A DNA stretch of 64,000 bases from Cydia pomonella (taxonomy: Eukaryota > Arthropoda > Insecta > Lepidoptera > Tortricidae): assembly GCF_033807575.1 (NCBI RefSeq), contig NC_084703.1, positions 10,602,001 through 10,666,000 of the forward strand, given 5' to 3'. The position numbers and the translations under genes were made by a program. Below the pieces are notes generated by a model. The model was not told the DNA's origin, did no database searches, and saw only the letters and a program-made list of their open reading frames with translations. Below are positions 1 to 12,079 of this stretch, one piece after another (position 1 is the stretch's first letter; the number at the start of each line of letters is the position of its first letter).

Positions 1-1569
1 CAGAACCGTTCATATATGAATCAGTTTGAAAGAGTTTGTGATACTGATACATAATTGTATCGGCATAATGTACACAAAATGAAAAACGCGACTTCACAAC
101 CTGGACTCAAATTTTATTTGGATTTGTGTATTGTTGTTAGAGGAGCATTGATATATTTAATATTTGCAATGAAATGTAATTACGAGTATATGCAAGTATG
201 GACAATCATGTGACTAATTATAATTCATATATAATAATTATAACCTCAGTTTATTTCTATCGAATCATTCTTAATGCACAAACCGATAAGGTTTTTAAAG
301 ATTAGGTAGGTACAAGCGCTTTACGTAGGTGACATTAATGTATGGGCAGTTGAATTCTAATAATTTGACGTCGTAGCCAGAATCGTGGGCGTCACGACTT
401 GTTGACATGTTTATGTTAGTTAAAATCGGGACATTTGTATCTACATCCTTTTAAAAATCCTTGTCCGGATCTGGCCTTGCCACTCGGAAGTGAACTGCTC
501 CATTTTAACAAAACTGTAAAGTAATGTCATGCGGTTAATACGCGGAACAGACCTGTCACAGTTTCATTGAATTTATTTATTGATGTAAAATAAACCTATG
601 GTTCCGGCCTACCTCAGAGCTACTGGATGACCGCATAGAACATGCGACATAGTGAGACATACACTTTAATATACAAATCCGTTTTCAATATTGTCGTATA
701 GCAATGTCGGCAAATATTTAGTACATACCGACTTGTAAGATATCTGGCGAAAAGGCAAAATCCAATGAATTTTCTAATGGAGATCCATTTGGAATTTATA
801 CAAAAGGACAATCTCAGACTGTTGTAAGTGTTTTAAAGCCAGCCGTTGTAGTTCTTATAGTATCGATTTATTTTGGGATGTCGTGGAAAAAGGGTTAACC
901 CTACATAGTACTTGCTTGATGTTTAGTGGCCAATGTGTGTTTTTAGGATGAACAGACAAATAGACAAGCGATTTTTATAACTTTCTTAGATACTTAAATA
1001 AATTAGCCGTGACGTATATTTTATAATAAAGGAAACGCATATGTAAACGACAAATCGTGCAAAATAAGTATTAACATCAGTTTTTGACACTGATAACAAT
1101 TTACCATAAACAGCTGCTTAAGTTAGACGATTCATTAATTCCTGTCTGTTTTAAAAGGAACGGTGTCACTGTGTACGAATGGAGAAAATAAACATATGTT
1201 ATTTGTTAAATATACCTATTAAGACCAATTGCAGTAACTTTCATTAAACACGTCGGAAACATGACACACGAATAGTTAATTGAACTTTTAAGCAATACGA
1301 TAGAAAATTTACAGGTATCAGTGAAATCTCAAAAATACTGATATTGAATGTTTCATGATTGGTGCCGTTACTATATAGTTTGGGTACACATATATTAAGT
1401 GAATTATATAAATAAGTATCCGAATGTTACATATAAGCTATTCTTTAAAAACCCTAACTATACCTACAGTTGAATTTACTCAGAGTAACAAGAATCAACC
1501 GCCTTGAAAAAATCATTTGTTTCGCCTATATAAACTTCACTGCACGTCAAAAAAAGTACATATGACGGA
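1..1569. other. AT-rich intergenic DNA, no gene seen
   Basis: No open frame longer than about 65 codons and no protein motif was recognised on either strand. The sequence is AT-rich with many short A/T runs. It probably contains decayed repeats, but none could be bounded. Confidence 0.6.
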
Positions 1570-1860
1570 CTTAATGGCATTTACTACCAGTCATCCATAC
1601 GGGCCACTTCTGGGCATAGACCTCTTCTAAAGACCGAGATTGGGCTATACTTAGTCCCCAAGCTGCCCCAAAGCGGGTTAGGGACCTCATATTTTACTCC
1701 GGCATCGACTAACGATAAGAGATTGAAAATTATCACACTTGTGTAATTATAGTTCGTGTCATCCACGATGACGCGCAGATTTGTCAAATCTAACCTTTAA
1801 TATTATGACAATACGACTCAAGTCACGCGTCGTCGTGAATAACACGATCTACGATTATGT
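1570..1860. repeat. Dispersed lepidopteran-type repeat fragment
   Basis: This stretch is less AT-rich than its surroundings. It holds phrases I recognise from dispersed lepidopteran repeats, for example CTTAGTCCCCAAGCTGCCCC near 1650 and GTCATCCACGATGACGCGCA near 1759. The 67-codon minus-strand frame across it has no recognisable domain and is treated as fortuitous. Family not determined; the call rests on memory of similar sequence, not on a search. Confidence 0.4.
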
Positions 1861-2389
1861 ATACCTTAATAATTTTGCCTCCGTGTGACTCTTATCTAGT
1901 GAAAACTAATAATATTATAGTAACATAACTTGTTCTTACCTTGTCGTTATGATCTTGTACGAGTACTGCGGAACCAATTAAAGGATTTGCAAGTATTTCT
2001 TTGGTATATTTCCTAACATATAACGTTCTTAATTTATAAACGCGACAATGTTATAGTATTTGAATGCAGATGGCTTTTGAACTATGGCCGTTAAAACCTT
2101 TTTAAAACTTTGGAACTCGACAAATAATGGAATTTGTATGCAACATTGCTACGCATTTCGCGACCTATATTTTAACCGGCAAAGTCGACTTTGCCGTCCA
2201 TTTTTGAGAAAAAATGCAATAAAACCATTAAAACGCCTGTAGGTAAGAATGTTTCTTCGGCAAAGTTCATTTCATAAATTTTTGTATTGCAGAATTATTT
2301 CTTTTCAATCGACCTGTAAATACCAAATGTACGTATATGTTCTCAAAATTGGTTCATAATATTTTTCATATGTTTTGGACTAAAAACTT
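1861..2389. other. Intergenic, nothing recognised
   Basis: AT-rich DNA without a credible coding frame. A short inverted pair, CAAAGTCGACTTTG near 2179, is a perfect 14-bp palindrome with no further context. Confidence 0.5.
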
Positions 2390-3118
2390 AGTTTAAAAAA
2401 AAACGGACAAGTTCGAGTCGTACTGGCGTTCCAAGGGTTCCGTACATCGCGCAATTATCAATGTTTTTTTTGGAAATGAATAGTGAGTGAATCCTTGAAA
2501 ACCTGAAAGGGTCGGATTTGGATCAAAAACCGGATGTAACAGAAAGTATTGTGTTGCGATGGCTTATAGGTATCTTTACATTCTATAATAGTTCGGCCTT
2601 CGGCCTTGGTAATCGCTGTCCTTACCACGTTTCAAGTATATCATTGCGGCTGTGTCCCTAACACCATTTTTGTTCTTAAATTTGACTCACGCTTGACTGT
2701 AGATTTCTGATAGGGTTTCCTGTTATATTTTGGATAAAGAACCATTTTATGTATTTTTTCAAAATTTTAGGCCCATTACTTTCGGAGATAAGGGGGGAGG
2801 GGATGGTCATTTTTTGCTTATATTCTTGAATAACTCCACAATGAGCCCTTTCATTCGATATGTAACTCGTTTTAGTTAGCAAAACTTTGTTTTTTGATTT
2901 TCTCATTTTCCCCCTAAAAGTTCCCCCTTTGTTAAAATTTCATTTGTTTACGTTACATGACCGTCTTTGAGTCACAGACTTACATATTTGTAACAAATTT
3001 CCACAATAGGTCCAGTAGTTTCGGAGTAATTAGACTGTGACAGACGGACAGACAGACAGACGCACGAGTGATTCTATATGGGTACCTTTTATTCCTTTTG
3101 AAGTAGGGAGCCCTAAAA
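2390..3118. repeat. Dispersed nonautonomous repeat with GACAGACGGACAGACA motif
   Basis: It starts with an A-run followed by ACGGACAAGTTCGAGTCGTA and ends with a GGACAGACAGACAGAC run at about 3045 and then AGGGAGCCCTAAAAAG at 3103-3118. This layout is common in lepidopteran dispersed elements. An internal block (GTCACAGACTTACATAT, from 2971) recurs in direct orientation at 4872, which shows it is repetitive within the window. No coding capacity was seen; the 76-codon minus frame inside is not credible. Class uncertain. Confidence 0.5.
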
Positions 3119-3479
3119 AGACGTACACCCACAGTTCATCCCTTGGTTAACAATCTACCGTACTTTAAGCTCCAGTTTAGCTTATTGTGACAGAAGAGTA
3201 ACTACGGACATGCTCATGGCCGGTTTTTTACTTTATGGTATCTGAAGCTACATAAACTAATTACAGGACTAGATATACCGAATCCTATTGTAAATACAAA
3301 GTTTCAGAGCAAACTAGCTAGTTGTTTTAAAATAAGAGCGTAACCATGTTTGTATAAAGATCCGAACTTGCTGGGGACCCTTAATACATTACTTAGTACA
3401 TTACTACAGAGGCCGGGACGAAAGGGGTTGCCGGCCGAAGTCATATAGACGGCCGAGCGAACGATATAACATGTATAAT
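3119..3479. other. Intergenic, nothing recognised
   Basis: No frame or motif of note. The GC-richer patch around 3410-3460, next to the MITE at 3480, may be part of the same element. Confidence 0.4.
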
Positions 3480-3838
3480 AGTGCTTTTCTCAAACATGCA
3501 ATGAAATAATAAAAAAATGGGATGATGGTGATGATTATTTCAGGTCCTAATGTGATAGGTTATTCAGTGCGTGGGGTATTGAAGGGGAACAAAAATTTGA
3601 TTATTTTGGCGCTACGACGCACGCCATTACGTTCTTTTTCCTTATTTTCTTTTTTGGGTTATTTATTATTACTATTAAAAAAATAAAATATAGAGGACTT
3701 TGCCGTCTAGGCCTGCAAGATTTGTATTAAATTCCATTAACGACCTCTTGTCCTAGCCGCACCTGAAACGTCATATTTCGCAGCCTATTATAGGGAATAT
3801 AACATCAATATTTCATTGCATGTTTGAGAATAGTCATT
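3480..3838. mobile_element. MITE-like element with inverted ends
   Basis: CAAACATGCAATGAAATA (3491-3508) has its inverted counterpart TATTTCATTGCATGTTTG (3809-3826), and pairing extends a few bases outward with mismatches. The interior is noncoding. The paired ends about 320 bp apart and the absence of a frame fit a small nonautonomous DNA transposon. A target duplication could not be assigned, so limits are approximate. Confidence 0.5.
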
Positions 3839-4644
3839 TCTTGTGCCATCTCCTATGAATCGACCAACTTACCCGTTCTCGTTTAATATATTATGGCGAA
3901 GAGTTTAGACATTTTAAACTTACTTGTCATAAATTATTTATTTAAAAAATAAAACTATGACGAGGTAGAATTATATTAGAAGAAAACCATACCATATAGG
4001 TTTAACCACAGTCATGTAAATATCTCAATGAGTTCCTTCCAACCAATGTCTCATGTTGAATGGGAGACGGTAATTCACACAAACCACAAATATGATTGTC
4101 CACAACCATTCACATCTCGTAGATGAGTAGAATCACCGCTGTTCATGGAATAATTATGTGCATGGAAAAATTCAAAGGGCTCTCTTTTATCCTCCAAATG
4201 ATGTACGTATTTGAAGCTATAATCAAAATATATGACATTTTAATCACCCCTAGGTAATGGCTGCGCGACTATAAAAATAAATTTCTTGCACAATAAAATA
4301 ACTAATTGTAGTTTGTTTACATTCTTTTAAATACTTAAAGATGCACATGGGTCTAATGTCAAAATGAGATCAAAATGATATCAATTTGTAAGTTCGAATC
4401 GGTCTCATGGTATTTTGAACTTATCAGTATACAAGTATTTTATTATCAATTTTCCTTCCTGGTTGTTAAGATGGTGACCGCGTTAAAAATTAAACAAAGC
4501 ATTTACCTGTTGCCTCAAAAACCCCTTAACTCAATACGATTAAAGATGGGTAAAAACCAGTATACTATATATGTGTTTACATCATTTCAAACGTACAAAA
4601 TTTCTCTTACGATAAGTTTGCTGTCCAAGAGTGTAATTTGTTCG
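3839..4644. other. Intergenic, nothing firm
   Basis: AT-rich. The 104-codon plus-strand frame that begins at 4375 has a composition typical of chance frames (rich in I, K, S, L), matches no domain I know, and runs into repeat sequence. It is not called as a gene. Confidence 0.5.
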
Positions 4645-4970
4645 CTTTTAGGGTTCCATACCTCAAAAGTAAAAAAACGGAATCCTTAAAAGATCACTCG
4701 TAATTCGATACACATATGTAAATCTGTGCCACAAAGACGGACATGTAACGTCAACAAATAAATATTAAACTTAGGGACCGCTTTTGGGAAGTACGAGTAA
4801 ATGAACTTCGGAAATACAGAATAATGGTAAAAGTATCTTTAAACTAGTTTACGTTAAAGGCCCATCTTTGGGTCACAGACTTACATATGTGTACCAAATT
4901 TCAATTTAATCTGTTATTAGATAGACAGACGCACGTGTGATCCTTTAAGGGTACCGTTGTGGACCATATA
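4645..4970. repeat. Second fragment of the 2390-3118 repeat family
   Basis: AGGGTTCCATACCTCAAAAG (from 4648) is the inverted form of the usual right end of this family. The block from about 4850 to 4960, including GTCACAGACTTACATATG, parallels 2950-3080 in direct orientation. It is broken and shortened, and shows no coding capacity. Confidence 0.45.
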
Positions 4971-7139
4971 TTTAAAACTGGAGTATAGTTCCTAATTTTA
5001 CGGTACAGACACGAACTTTAATTGTTGAGCCATTTAAGGTTTACTTTATATTGGACATCATACCGTTAGTATTATAACCAAATTAGCTTGAATCCCAAAT
5101 GGCCCGTATCCATCAAGTTTTTCATAATTTTAGTTGATAAAACTGCCCGAAGGCCGGAGCAATGCACTGAATGCGTCAGATCTGAATACGATGGACAGAC
5201 ATGTCCTGTATATTTATAAAGACCGGTCGCAATTTTATTGTAACGTTGTCATACGATTATGACCTTGTCTATTAAGTACGAGCTTTTTATGAACAAAGAG
5301 CGTAAACCGAATAATAGTTTTTAAAGATGATATATTTTTACGTGCGTTTTAGAGGAGAGGGACGACCGCTTCTCCATACAAACGTAGTCCCCATTTTCCT
5401 CCCTGGATAATTCGATACAATTTTTTAGATGTTTCTATCTGTTTTAATAATTAAAAAATCGCAATAAAGCAAACGAAGGGAGTCAAAATATTTTCCATAA
5501 TTATCAAGAGAGGAATTCTCATTTTCCTCTTTTCTCTTTCGCTCAGTCGTCCAATTTCACCTTAGGTCAAAAACAAAAACGATATCCAGCTCTCTTTCAT
5601 TTGTTACTTTCTGCTGCATAGCATATCTTTAGCAAATCCAGTTTAATAAAAAATGTTGCAATAATATGCAGGTAAACGGGCAGCGACATACTCAGGGGAA
5701 TTTAAATTCCGTTAACCCTACAAGTGAGTACAGGGATTTCCCTGCCAACCTACGTCAGCGGCAACGGAAAAGGCCAACCTGCACGGAACCACCGTAAGAC
5801 ACAACACAGACGATTGCTGTCAATGTATTCCGGTAAACTGTTGGTACGGGTTAATGACTCACTCGCAACGCTAATGTATTGTCGCGTTGACGTCTTCTGC
5901 CGAAAAACTCCGATCGTTTGAAAGTACTCTTTGTGGGTTTCTTTGTCGTTTAACTATTATGATTACCGCTTTTGTTTTATAGTCGATTATTAATTTGGAA
6001 ACAATATGGTTAAATACAAAATTTAAATGAAGTATATTTGTCTTTCAAGAGATAGGTGCAATGATACTAAAAGCGTACAACTAATACTTACTTACAAGAT
6101 ATATGTACCACTAATATTTACAGGCAAATAGGTAAGTATTATCAATAATACCACAATTTTATATGTTGGTCGTTTTTGTAGAATTTAATTAATCAACTCC
6201 TGAAAATCAAAAGAAACCTTAATATAAGTTAAGTAATTTGTATAGGTAATCCGATACATATAGGTAAGCTGACACATCTCGCAAAATAAAAGGGGAAAAG
6301 TGAATATACAGCGAGCACATTATTAACATTGTAGTACTACATGTGATATTAGGCTAAGCTTATAATATATAGGTACATGCTAAGGTAGGTATTCACATCG
6401 TTATATTTTATAAGTTTCACATAATTTGTTGTAATGTATTCCTAATATACATGTTGATTTCCTAAAAAATAGTCGTCCAGAAGATTTTTGATGACTAACC
6501 TTTGCCTGCGACTTCATCTGTAATGTAATATAATATATTGTTATTTAAATTTTAGGATGTTATTTAATTTTATTTTAATTTAATTTAATTCTTTTTGTAA
6601 TGTGTAAATGTATAATGTATATGGAAATAATTTTCTGGAATAAATTTCATACATACATATACATTATTTCAGGGGATTATTATTACCTCATTGAAAGTGG
6701 TGGGATATTATATACCTATAACATAAAATAGTTAGGTATGATTTATAAGGAAGTAAGTAGACATAAAAGTTACGTTCATTTTTTTTAGTTAAACAGCTTT
6801 AACGTTTCTAATATAACTCGTTTTTTCCTCAAAACATTAAAATGGTAAACTCCCGTAACGCGTGAGCCCGTATATGCAACGTAATATTGTAGGTAACTCA
6901 GCTAGGCTTATTTGCAACGATGATAATTCTACAGTAGATGAATAATATAAATATTATTTAGGAGGTTAATATGGAATCACGCGTATAAAATAATTCCAAT
7001 CTTTATTAATTTTAATATTCCATTCCTGTGAGACTTGAGAGGAAACTCGACTTTTTTTTAAATATTTGGGGACAATCTTACACAAATCGATCTAAGTCCA
7101 AACTAAGCAAAGCTTGTACTATGGGTAGTTGGTTACTAA
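4971..7139. other. Intergenic, no supported gene
   Basis: Two kilobases of AT-rich sequence. A less AT-rich patch at 5700-5930 carries a 65-codon plus frame (5724-5921) with no recognisable domain; I regard it as chance or repeat-derived. The 6540-6600 stretch is nearly pure A/T with TTTAATTTAATTT repetition. Confidence 0.5.
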
Positions 7140-7745
7140 GCGTCGATACATATACGTACGAGTATATAGATAAATATATACTTATATAACACACCTATGA
7201 CTCGGGAACAAATATCTGTGTTCATCACACAAATAAATGCCCTTACCGGGATTAGAACCTGGGTCCCTCAGCTTCATAGGCAGAGTCACTACCAGTGTTG
7301 TCACATACAATTTTGCCAAAGGGCGCAAAAATAGGTAGGAATGGGTGGTTTTAAAATGAAAAAGGTAGATGTATCAATCAATAGCAAGTACATTTTTATG
7401 ACTAAAAATGTGTATCAAATGTTTCAAATTATTTATTATTTTTTAATATTGTAATGTTAGTACACGTGTTTTCCATTGTTTGTAGGTAATGAACCTTCTT
7501 GTATAATTTGTTTCTTTGGCAACTTTTCACTACATCGAATCTAAATTAGGTAGAAATTAAGTAATGTTCCGTCACATGTATTGAGAATTGCTTACAATTG
7601 TACCATTTTTAGAAATAGATAGATTTCAGGGGAGGGAGGTAGATAGGTAGAACGCAGGAAAAATAGGTAGATCTACCAAAAAGTTGGTAAATGTGACAAC
7701 ACTGGTCACTACACTCACTACCCACTAGGCCAGACCGGTCGTCAA
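7140..7745 (-). mobile_element. tRNA-derived SINE (minus strand), split by a MITE
   Basis: Read on the minus strand, it starts near 7745 with a GGCCTAGTGGGTAGTGAG stretch resembling a pol III A box. At 7246-7260 it has GGTTCTAATCCCGGT, which resembles a tRNA B box (GGTTCRANNCC). The rest of the body continues to about 7140. The pattern matches tRNA-derived SINEs that are common in Lepidoptera (recalled, not searched). The element is interrupted at 7293-7704 by a hAT-type MITE whose target duplication lies in the SINE sequence. Confidence 0.65.
7293..7704. mobile_element. hAT-type MITE, 412 bp, inside a SINE
   Basis: The ends are CAGTGTTGTCACAT (7293) and its inverse ATGTGACAACACTG (ending 7704). 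Both are flanked by the same 8 bp, GTCACTAC, at 7285-7292 and 7705-7712. An 8-bp duplication with CAGTG-type termini is diagnostic of the hAT superfamily. There is no coding frame, so it is nonautonomous. The perfect target duplication and the reconstructable host SINE show a clean insertion younger than the SINE. Confidence 0.85.
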
Positions 7746-7869
7746 TTTCAAGTTTATTATAAAATATCTACATTTAATTACTTTTTAGAACAGGACTTTA
7801 TTACTGGTATAACGTACATATTACAAATCGTATAATATGTGCTACTACTGTAAAGGTGTAGGTGAAGTG

Positions 7870-8020
7870 TAGGTACATTCACATCTGAAAACATCGACAC
7901 GATCGAAGTGCCAAAAATATGTATATACGACGTTATGTTATGGCTCATATGTTAGGGTAGTGTTTACATATTTTCGGCACTTTTTTCGTTTCGATATTTT
8001 CAGACGTGACCGTACAGTCA
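7870..8020. mobile_element. Fold-back MITE, about 150 bp
   Basis: CACATCTGAAAACATCGACA (from 7880) pairs imperfectly with the inverse of TTTCGATATTTTCAGACGTG (ending 8008). The arms are about 40 bp each with scattered mismatches and a central loop of roughly 45 bp. Pairing continues outward to GTACATTC and its weak inverse near 8013. It is a short noncoding fold-back element; the target duplication was not resolved. Confidence 0.65.
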
Positions 8021-9599
8021 AGGAATTTCCAACTCATCTAAGGTTCAATATCGTACAGCAAACTGTCACCATAAGAGCTAGCATGACGTTGCTATGACAT
8101 GTCGGATTTTCGACCATAATGCATTGAAAATGTAGTTAATTTCAACGACTAAGTTAGGATTCATGAATGTTTCCAATTAATTAAATATCTTGTAGGCACC
8201 TAATTCTACTGAATTATTGAATATAAATGGAATCTTTAATCCTTCACGTAAAAGTTCCCCATCCCCAAATAAATTTAATGATTACTGCGGCCAATTGTAT
8301 TTTATTGCAATTCAGATTTGACTGTCCCCCCTTCTGATTGGTAGCTTATTATAAAATTTCTCACTGTGATCGCTTATTTTATCTTAATATTAATCTCAGT
8401 TTCTCTTCTAAATGATTACGGTAACACTCATATAAAAGTGCAGGTTGTCAAGTAAAACTAAGTTTACAATGCTTAAGTCCAGTCTAGTTAATAAGGGGCT
8501 TATTTCAATGACATGATTGATTGGTCGCCAGGTCACTTACTTACAAATCCGGTTTGAAACAATACACATACATGACATAAACGCATTTTTTACTCATTAT
8601 GTAGCCTACATGGATTATAATCACATGGCGTGATCTCCTAGACCTGGTTACTTGGCAAGCAGTGGTTATACAGCACGATTCTTGAGACGAGAGCAGGACC
8701 AACCCTACAGTCCCTACCACCATCCACCATCGTATTTAAGTGAAATTTGTGTAATAATTTCCTTTATTATTGTCTAAAGTGTTATTGTATTTCCAAAGGT
8801 TGCCTGGAAGAGATCGCTCTTTAGCGATAAGACCGCCTTTTGTCTGCCTCTTGAGAAAGAAAAACAGTTGATTAATGAAATAAAAACAATGATGAATGAT
8901 AATCAATCGTTTTTCATTAAGCTGGTCTTTTTCTGAGGTGTACCAATAAAGAGTACTCTTTATATCTATCTAATATTTATTTATTTATACTACTTTCCCG
9001 TTTTGGCCTGCGTTTGTCAGGACAAATTATCTACAATAGGTAATGGTCACATCTAATGAATAAATATAATAAAACTTTTTAACAGTTATAACAATTTGAT
9101 TATGCAGAAATGGTCACACTTGCGTGAGATACGATTTTGAAAATTATTTTTTTGTTTCAATTTATATATATATACCGATTGGTCCCGTTTTTGTCAAAAC
9201 TCAGTTCTAATGATGGGATCCATGAGGAATCGAGGGAACTCTTCAAATATGAAATAGGGAACTCTTAAAATTAAATCTAAGAAACTTAAATCGAAAAATT
9301 AAATATTCACGCACAAAATAAAACTAATAAAAGTGGCCATCCCTAGCTGCGTTATTCATATAAACTAATATATTATAATCTAAAGTTAAAAATAAAGTGG
9401 AATATATTGAAACTAACATACGTACTAACATTATTTAATTACTTCAAATTATGTTAAGTCAATATTTACTTGAAATAGTATAAAACTATACACCGTGTTT
9501 TCTTAAAACTCTGTTAACTTTGGGGTGTGGCTAACTACATGTAAGCAAACTACATGGCACAGTCAATTAAAAAAACTGACATATCAATATAATTTCGAA
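8021..9599. other. Intergenic, no supported gene
   Basis: AT-rich with no coding evidence. The minus-strand 60-codon frame at 8541-8723 is unsupported. A patch around 8990-9040 with CCCGTTTTGGCCTGCG looks repeat-derived but was not classified. Confidence 0.5.
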
Positions 9600-10030
9600 C
9601 ATTGATCGTCCGAGATCATCATCATCATAATGCTTAAGAGCTTGGCTAAGTAACCGCCATTCTGTTCTTCGTTGCGTTGATTTTTTCTTTGGCATGGTCC
9701 AAGAACGCACGTCTCGGTCTTCCCTTGCCTCTTTTTTCTCTATTCCTTCTTCAACTATAGATTTTATATAAGTATCGTGCCGTATCAGGTGCTGGTTCTG
9801 TTTTCAGTCGTTCTCAACAGAGGTCTCTTCTCACCTACTAAATCTAATACTTCCGTATTTGTTTTCCTCTCTTTCCAGCTTATACCTTCCATTCTTCTTC
9901 ATGTCCACATTTCAAAAGCGCTCATTCTGTCTCTATCACACTAATGTCCATGTCTCGCTTTCATATAACGCTATACTCCAGACGTAGGTCGTGATAAATC
10001 GCTTTCTGATATTTCGTAATATCTTTGCTT
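9600..10030 (-). pseudogene. Decayed LINE reverse transcriptase C-terminal region
   Basis: Conceptual minus-strand reading gives broken stretches in the order expected for the carboxyl end of LINE-encoded reverse transcriptases. About 9985-9940 reads TYVWSIALYESETWTL. Further along come an MWTWRRMEGISWKERKTN stretch, then VLDLVGEKRPLL, then a basic GK-rich tract near the end. Stops and frame changes lie between the pieces, so no protein is made. In intact elements this protein copies element RNA at the target site. The clade was not assigned. Limits are approximate because both edges fade into AT-rich DNA. Confidence 0.75.
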
Positions 10031-11030
10031 TGATTAGGTGTATTTGGTGTTAAAATCTTTTATAGCCATAGAACTTGCATTTAGTAGCAAATGTATTAAC
10101 TCACACTAAACAATATGTAGACTAAACTAAACTAAAATCAATATGTAAATAGGCCCTAAGGAAAGTGTACACACTGGTAAGGGCCTTATCATATAAAATG
10201 AATTATTTTTTATCTGCAAAATGGAGTTGATTAGAATACCGGTCTCTTTGAGAAAGTTACTTACTTTAAGCCCTGAAATGCACCCTTGTAATCAAAGGAG
10301 TTTGAAAAAAGTACGATGTAGTGAAAAATCACATCGCTTAGGTACGATGACAAATGTTATCTCCATACAATTTATAACCTTAAAACAAAAACAAGCTAAT
10401 TGAATTTTTTTATAAAAATCTATTTCTAAAATTAGTCACTGTAGCGTGGTAGTGGTACTGTATTCAAAATTAAAAGTAAACATAAATCTAGAAATCTAGA
10501 AATAAGGCGTTACTCGTAAGTTCAACCATTACTACCTAACTGATTTGATTTACAGAGTTTTCATGAATATTTAAAATAGGTGTTTCAGTAAACTAAAAGC
10601 AACATAACTATATGTTGCTTTCAGTTCCAATTACTTAATTATTGTAGATATGCATGCAAAATGCAAGCAATAATATTTAGCTACCAATCGTTCTTATTTA
10701 GTCTTTTATAATGATGTAACAAAAAATGTCTAAATGCTAAGTGGATCAGACAAAAGAATTTACGCACGCATAAACAAGTAGCTCTGTTCCAAAACGTTAA
10801 GGATATTGTAAACGAGCCAAGGCCACAAGTATTTTAAAACAGCTTTTTCGACAATTTACAATAATGATACTTAACTCCTTCCTTGAAGGTGATTCTTTAA
10901 AAAAATGCTTTTGTGATGGACAATTTAGAATCCACAGATTGTTAGTACCTTTGACTAAAGGTTATACAACTAAAATTATATTATGTCAATTAAATGAGTA
11001 CTATAACCTAAATGTTAGGAGGATCAGTGC
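10031..11030. other. Intergenic with one perfect small hairpin
   Basis: There is no credible gene. AAAGCAACATA, loop ACTA, TATGTTGCTTT at 10596-10621 forms a perfect 11-bp stem with a 4-nt loop. It is too short for a pre-miRNA and is noted only as structure. Confidence 0.5.
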
Positions 11031-11160
11031 ACCACTGATCCATCTCCTTCCTACGACGGACCGGCGGAGGCTGGCGGCTGTCGCGCACCCTGTGGAGCGC
11101 CGGGCGGAGAGCTCGCGGAGCGTCGCGTGGAAAGCATCCGGATTCCGGACGCGCTACAAC
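11031..11160. other. GC-rich island of about 110 bp in AT-rich DNA
   Basis: From about 11050 to 11155 the base composition jumps to strongly GC-rich (for example CGGACCGGCGGAGGCTGGCG) against an AT-rich background on both sides. A plus-strand 113-codon frame (10864-11205) crosses it, but only its middle has such composition and no domain is recognisable. It may be a repeat fragment adjacent to the fold-back at 11196, or a piece of coding DNA carried by a transposon. Confidence 0.35.
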
Positions 11161-11195
11161 ACGGTTTATTCATTAATAACCCCCTTATTCATAAA

Positions 11196-11297
11196 CGTGT
11201 ACTAAAGTTACGATGTCGCTAATCGTCGTTTGTTCCTTTTCATCGGATGTCGGAAAGGGACAAACGATGATTAGCGGCATCGTAACTTTAGTACACG
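11196..11297. mobile_element. Fold-back element with long near-perfect arms
   Basis: CGTGTACTAAAGTTACGATG (from 11196) pairs with CATCGTAACTTTAGTACACG (ending 11297). Pairing continues inward through GTCGCTAATC and GATTAGCGGC to near CGTTTGT and ACAAACG, leaving a short loop around TCATCGGATGTCGG. The arms are about 43 bp with few mismatches, which would form a strong hairpin in RNA or single-stranded DNA. It is consistent with a MITE; the outer limits could extend into flanking sequence. Confidence 0.7.
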
Positions 11298-11818
11298 AAA
11301 TGTAGTTACTTGGCTAAAATTGCCCATTCCTCCTTGCTCATGTGTCACTTTCAACCCTCGTTTAACAATCTACTTTTTCATGACAGTGACTTATTTTAGG
11401 GTCTGTTTTAGGTATCTTTATTATTTCTAGGTAGGTTTAGTTTTAGTAGTTTTATTTTATAAGTAGTCATAATTTAATTTTATTCAAAATGTATCCTTTT
11501 TTCATCATAAATAAATATCTGTGACTTATTCATTATTGTTCCGTAGCCAAAATGGTAAACTTTTTATAGTTTCGTCATGTCCGTTTGTACGTCCGTCTGG
11601 CTATCCGTAAATCGCAGGCGAAATACTCGAAATTTAAAAGCTATATTTTAACTAAATTTGTGAGCCGCTACTTATTGTTAGTTCAGTAATTAAAAATATG
11701 TTAAATTTTATCTATGATAATCAATAAATAAAAAAAGGCAAACGAAAGTCCATACATGTATCGTTCTTATTTAGTTTATAATAATATTTTCACTTTCTTA
11801 ATCGTGATTGTATGTACA
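11298..11818. other. Intergenic, nothing recognised
   Basis: AT-rich and noncoding. A phrase near 11575 (GTCCGTTTGTACGTCCGTCT) suggests another fragment of the GACAGACGGAC-type repeat family in inverted orientation. Confidence 0.4.
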
Positions 11819-12079
11819 GGTGTCTATTTAGTCACTTGCAATAATTTACGGGGTGAATATATAGGTCATTTACTATGGGACTTGGGTCATTAACTAATAA
11901 GCAACTTTTACCATGTCATGCCAAAATTGTCCGTTTCATGGTTGTCTGACCTTGACATTTTCTATGGGAGATTAATTTTTAGTACGATTTTGGGATTAGT
12001 CCCATTGTAAAAGTTGCTCAATATGACCTTATATATCCAGCCCGTAAATTATTGAAGGTGACTAAATAAAATAAACACC
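11819..12079. mobile_element. MITE with about 50-bp inverted ends, 261 bp
   Basis: The left end GGTGTCTATTTAGTCACTTG (from 11819) and the right end (inverse of GTGACTAAATAAAATAAACACC, ending 12079) pair with a small indel. Pairing continues through CAATAATTTACGGG and CCCGTAAATTATTG. A second nested pair, GCAACTTTTACCATG (about 11901) and CATTGTAAAAGTTGC (about 12003), lies further in. There is no frame. It is a nonautonomous fold-back DNA transposon; superfamily not determined. Confidence 0.7.

Noticed and set aside
4375..4689. 104-codon plus-strand frame as a gene
   Set aside because: Composition is typical of chance AT-rich frames, no domain is seen, and its 3' part runs into a dispersed repeat.
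5724..5921. 65-codon frame in a GC-richer patch as a small gene or exon
   Set aside because: No recognisable domain and no clear splice or polyadenylation context.
7246..7260. Functional tRNA gene from the B-box-like sequence
   Set aside because: No cloverleaf can be drawn. The A- and B-box-like segments belong to a SINE split by another element.
10596..10621. microRNA precursor
   Set aside because: The perfect stem is only 11 bp, too short for a pre-miRNA.
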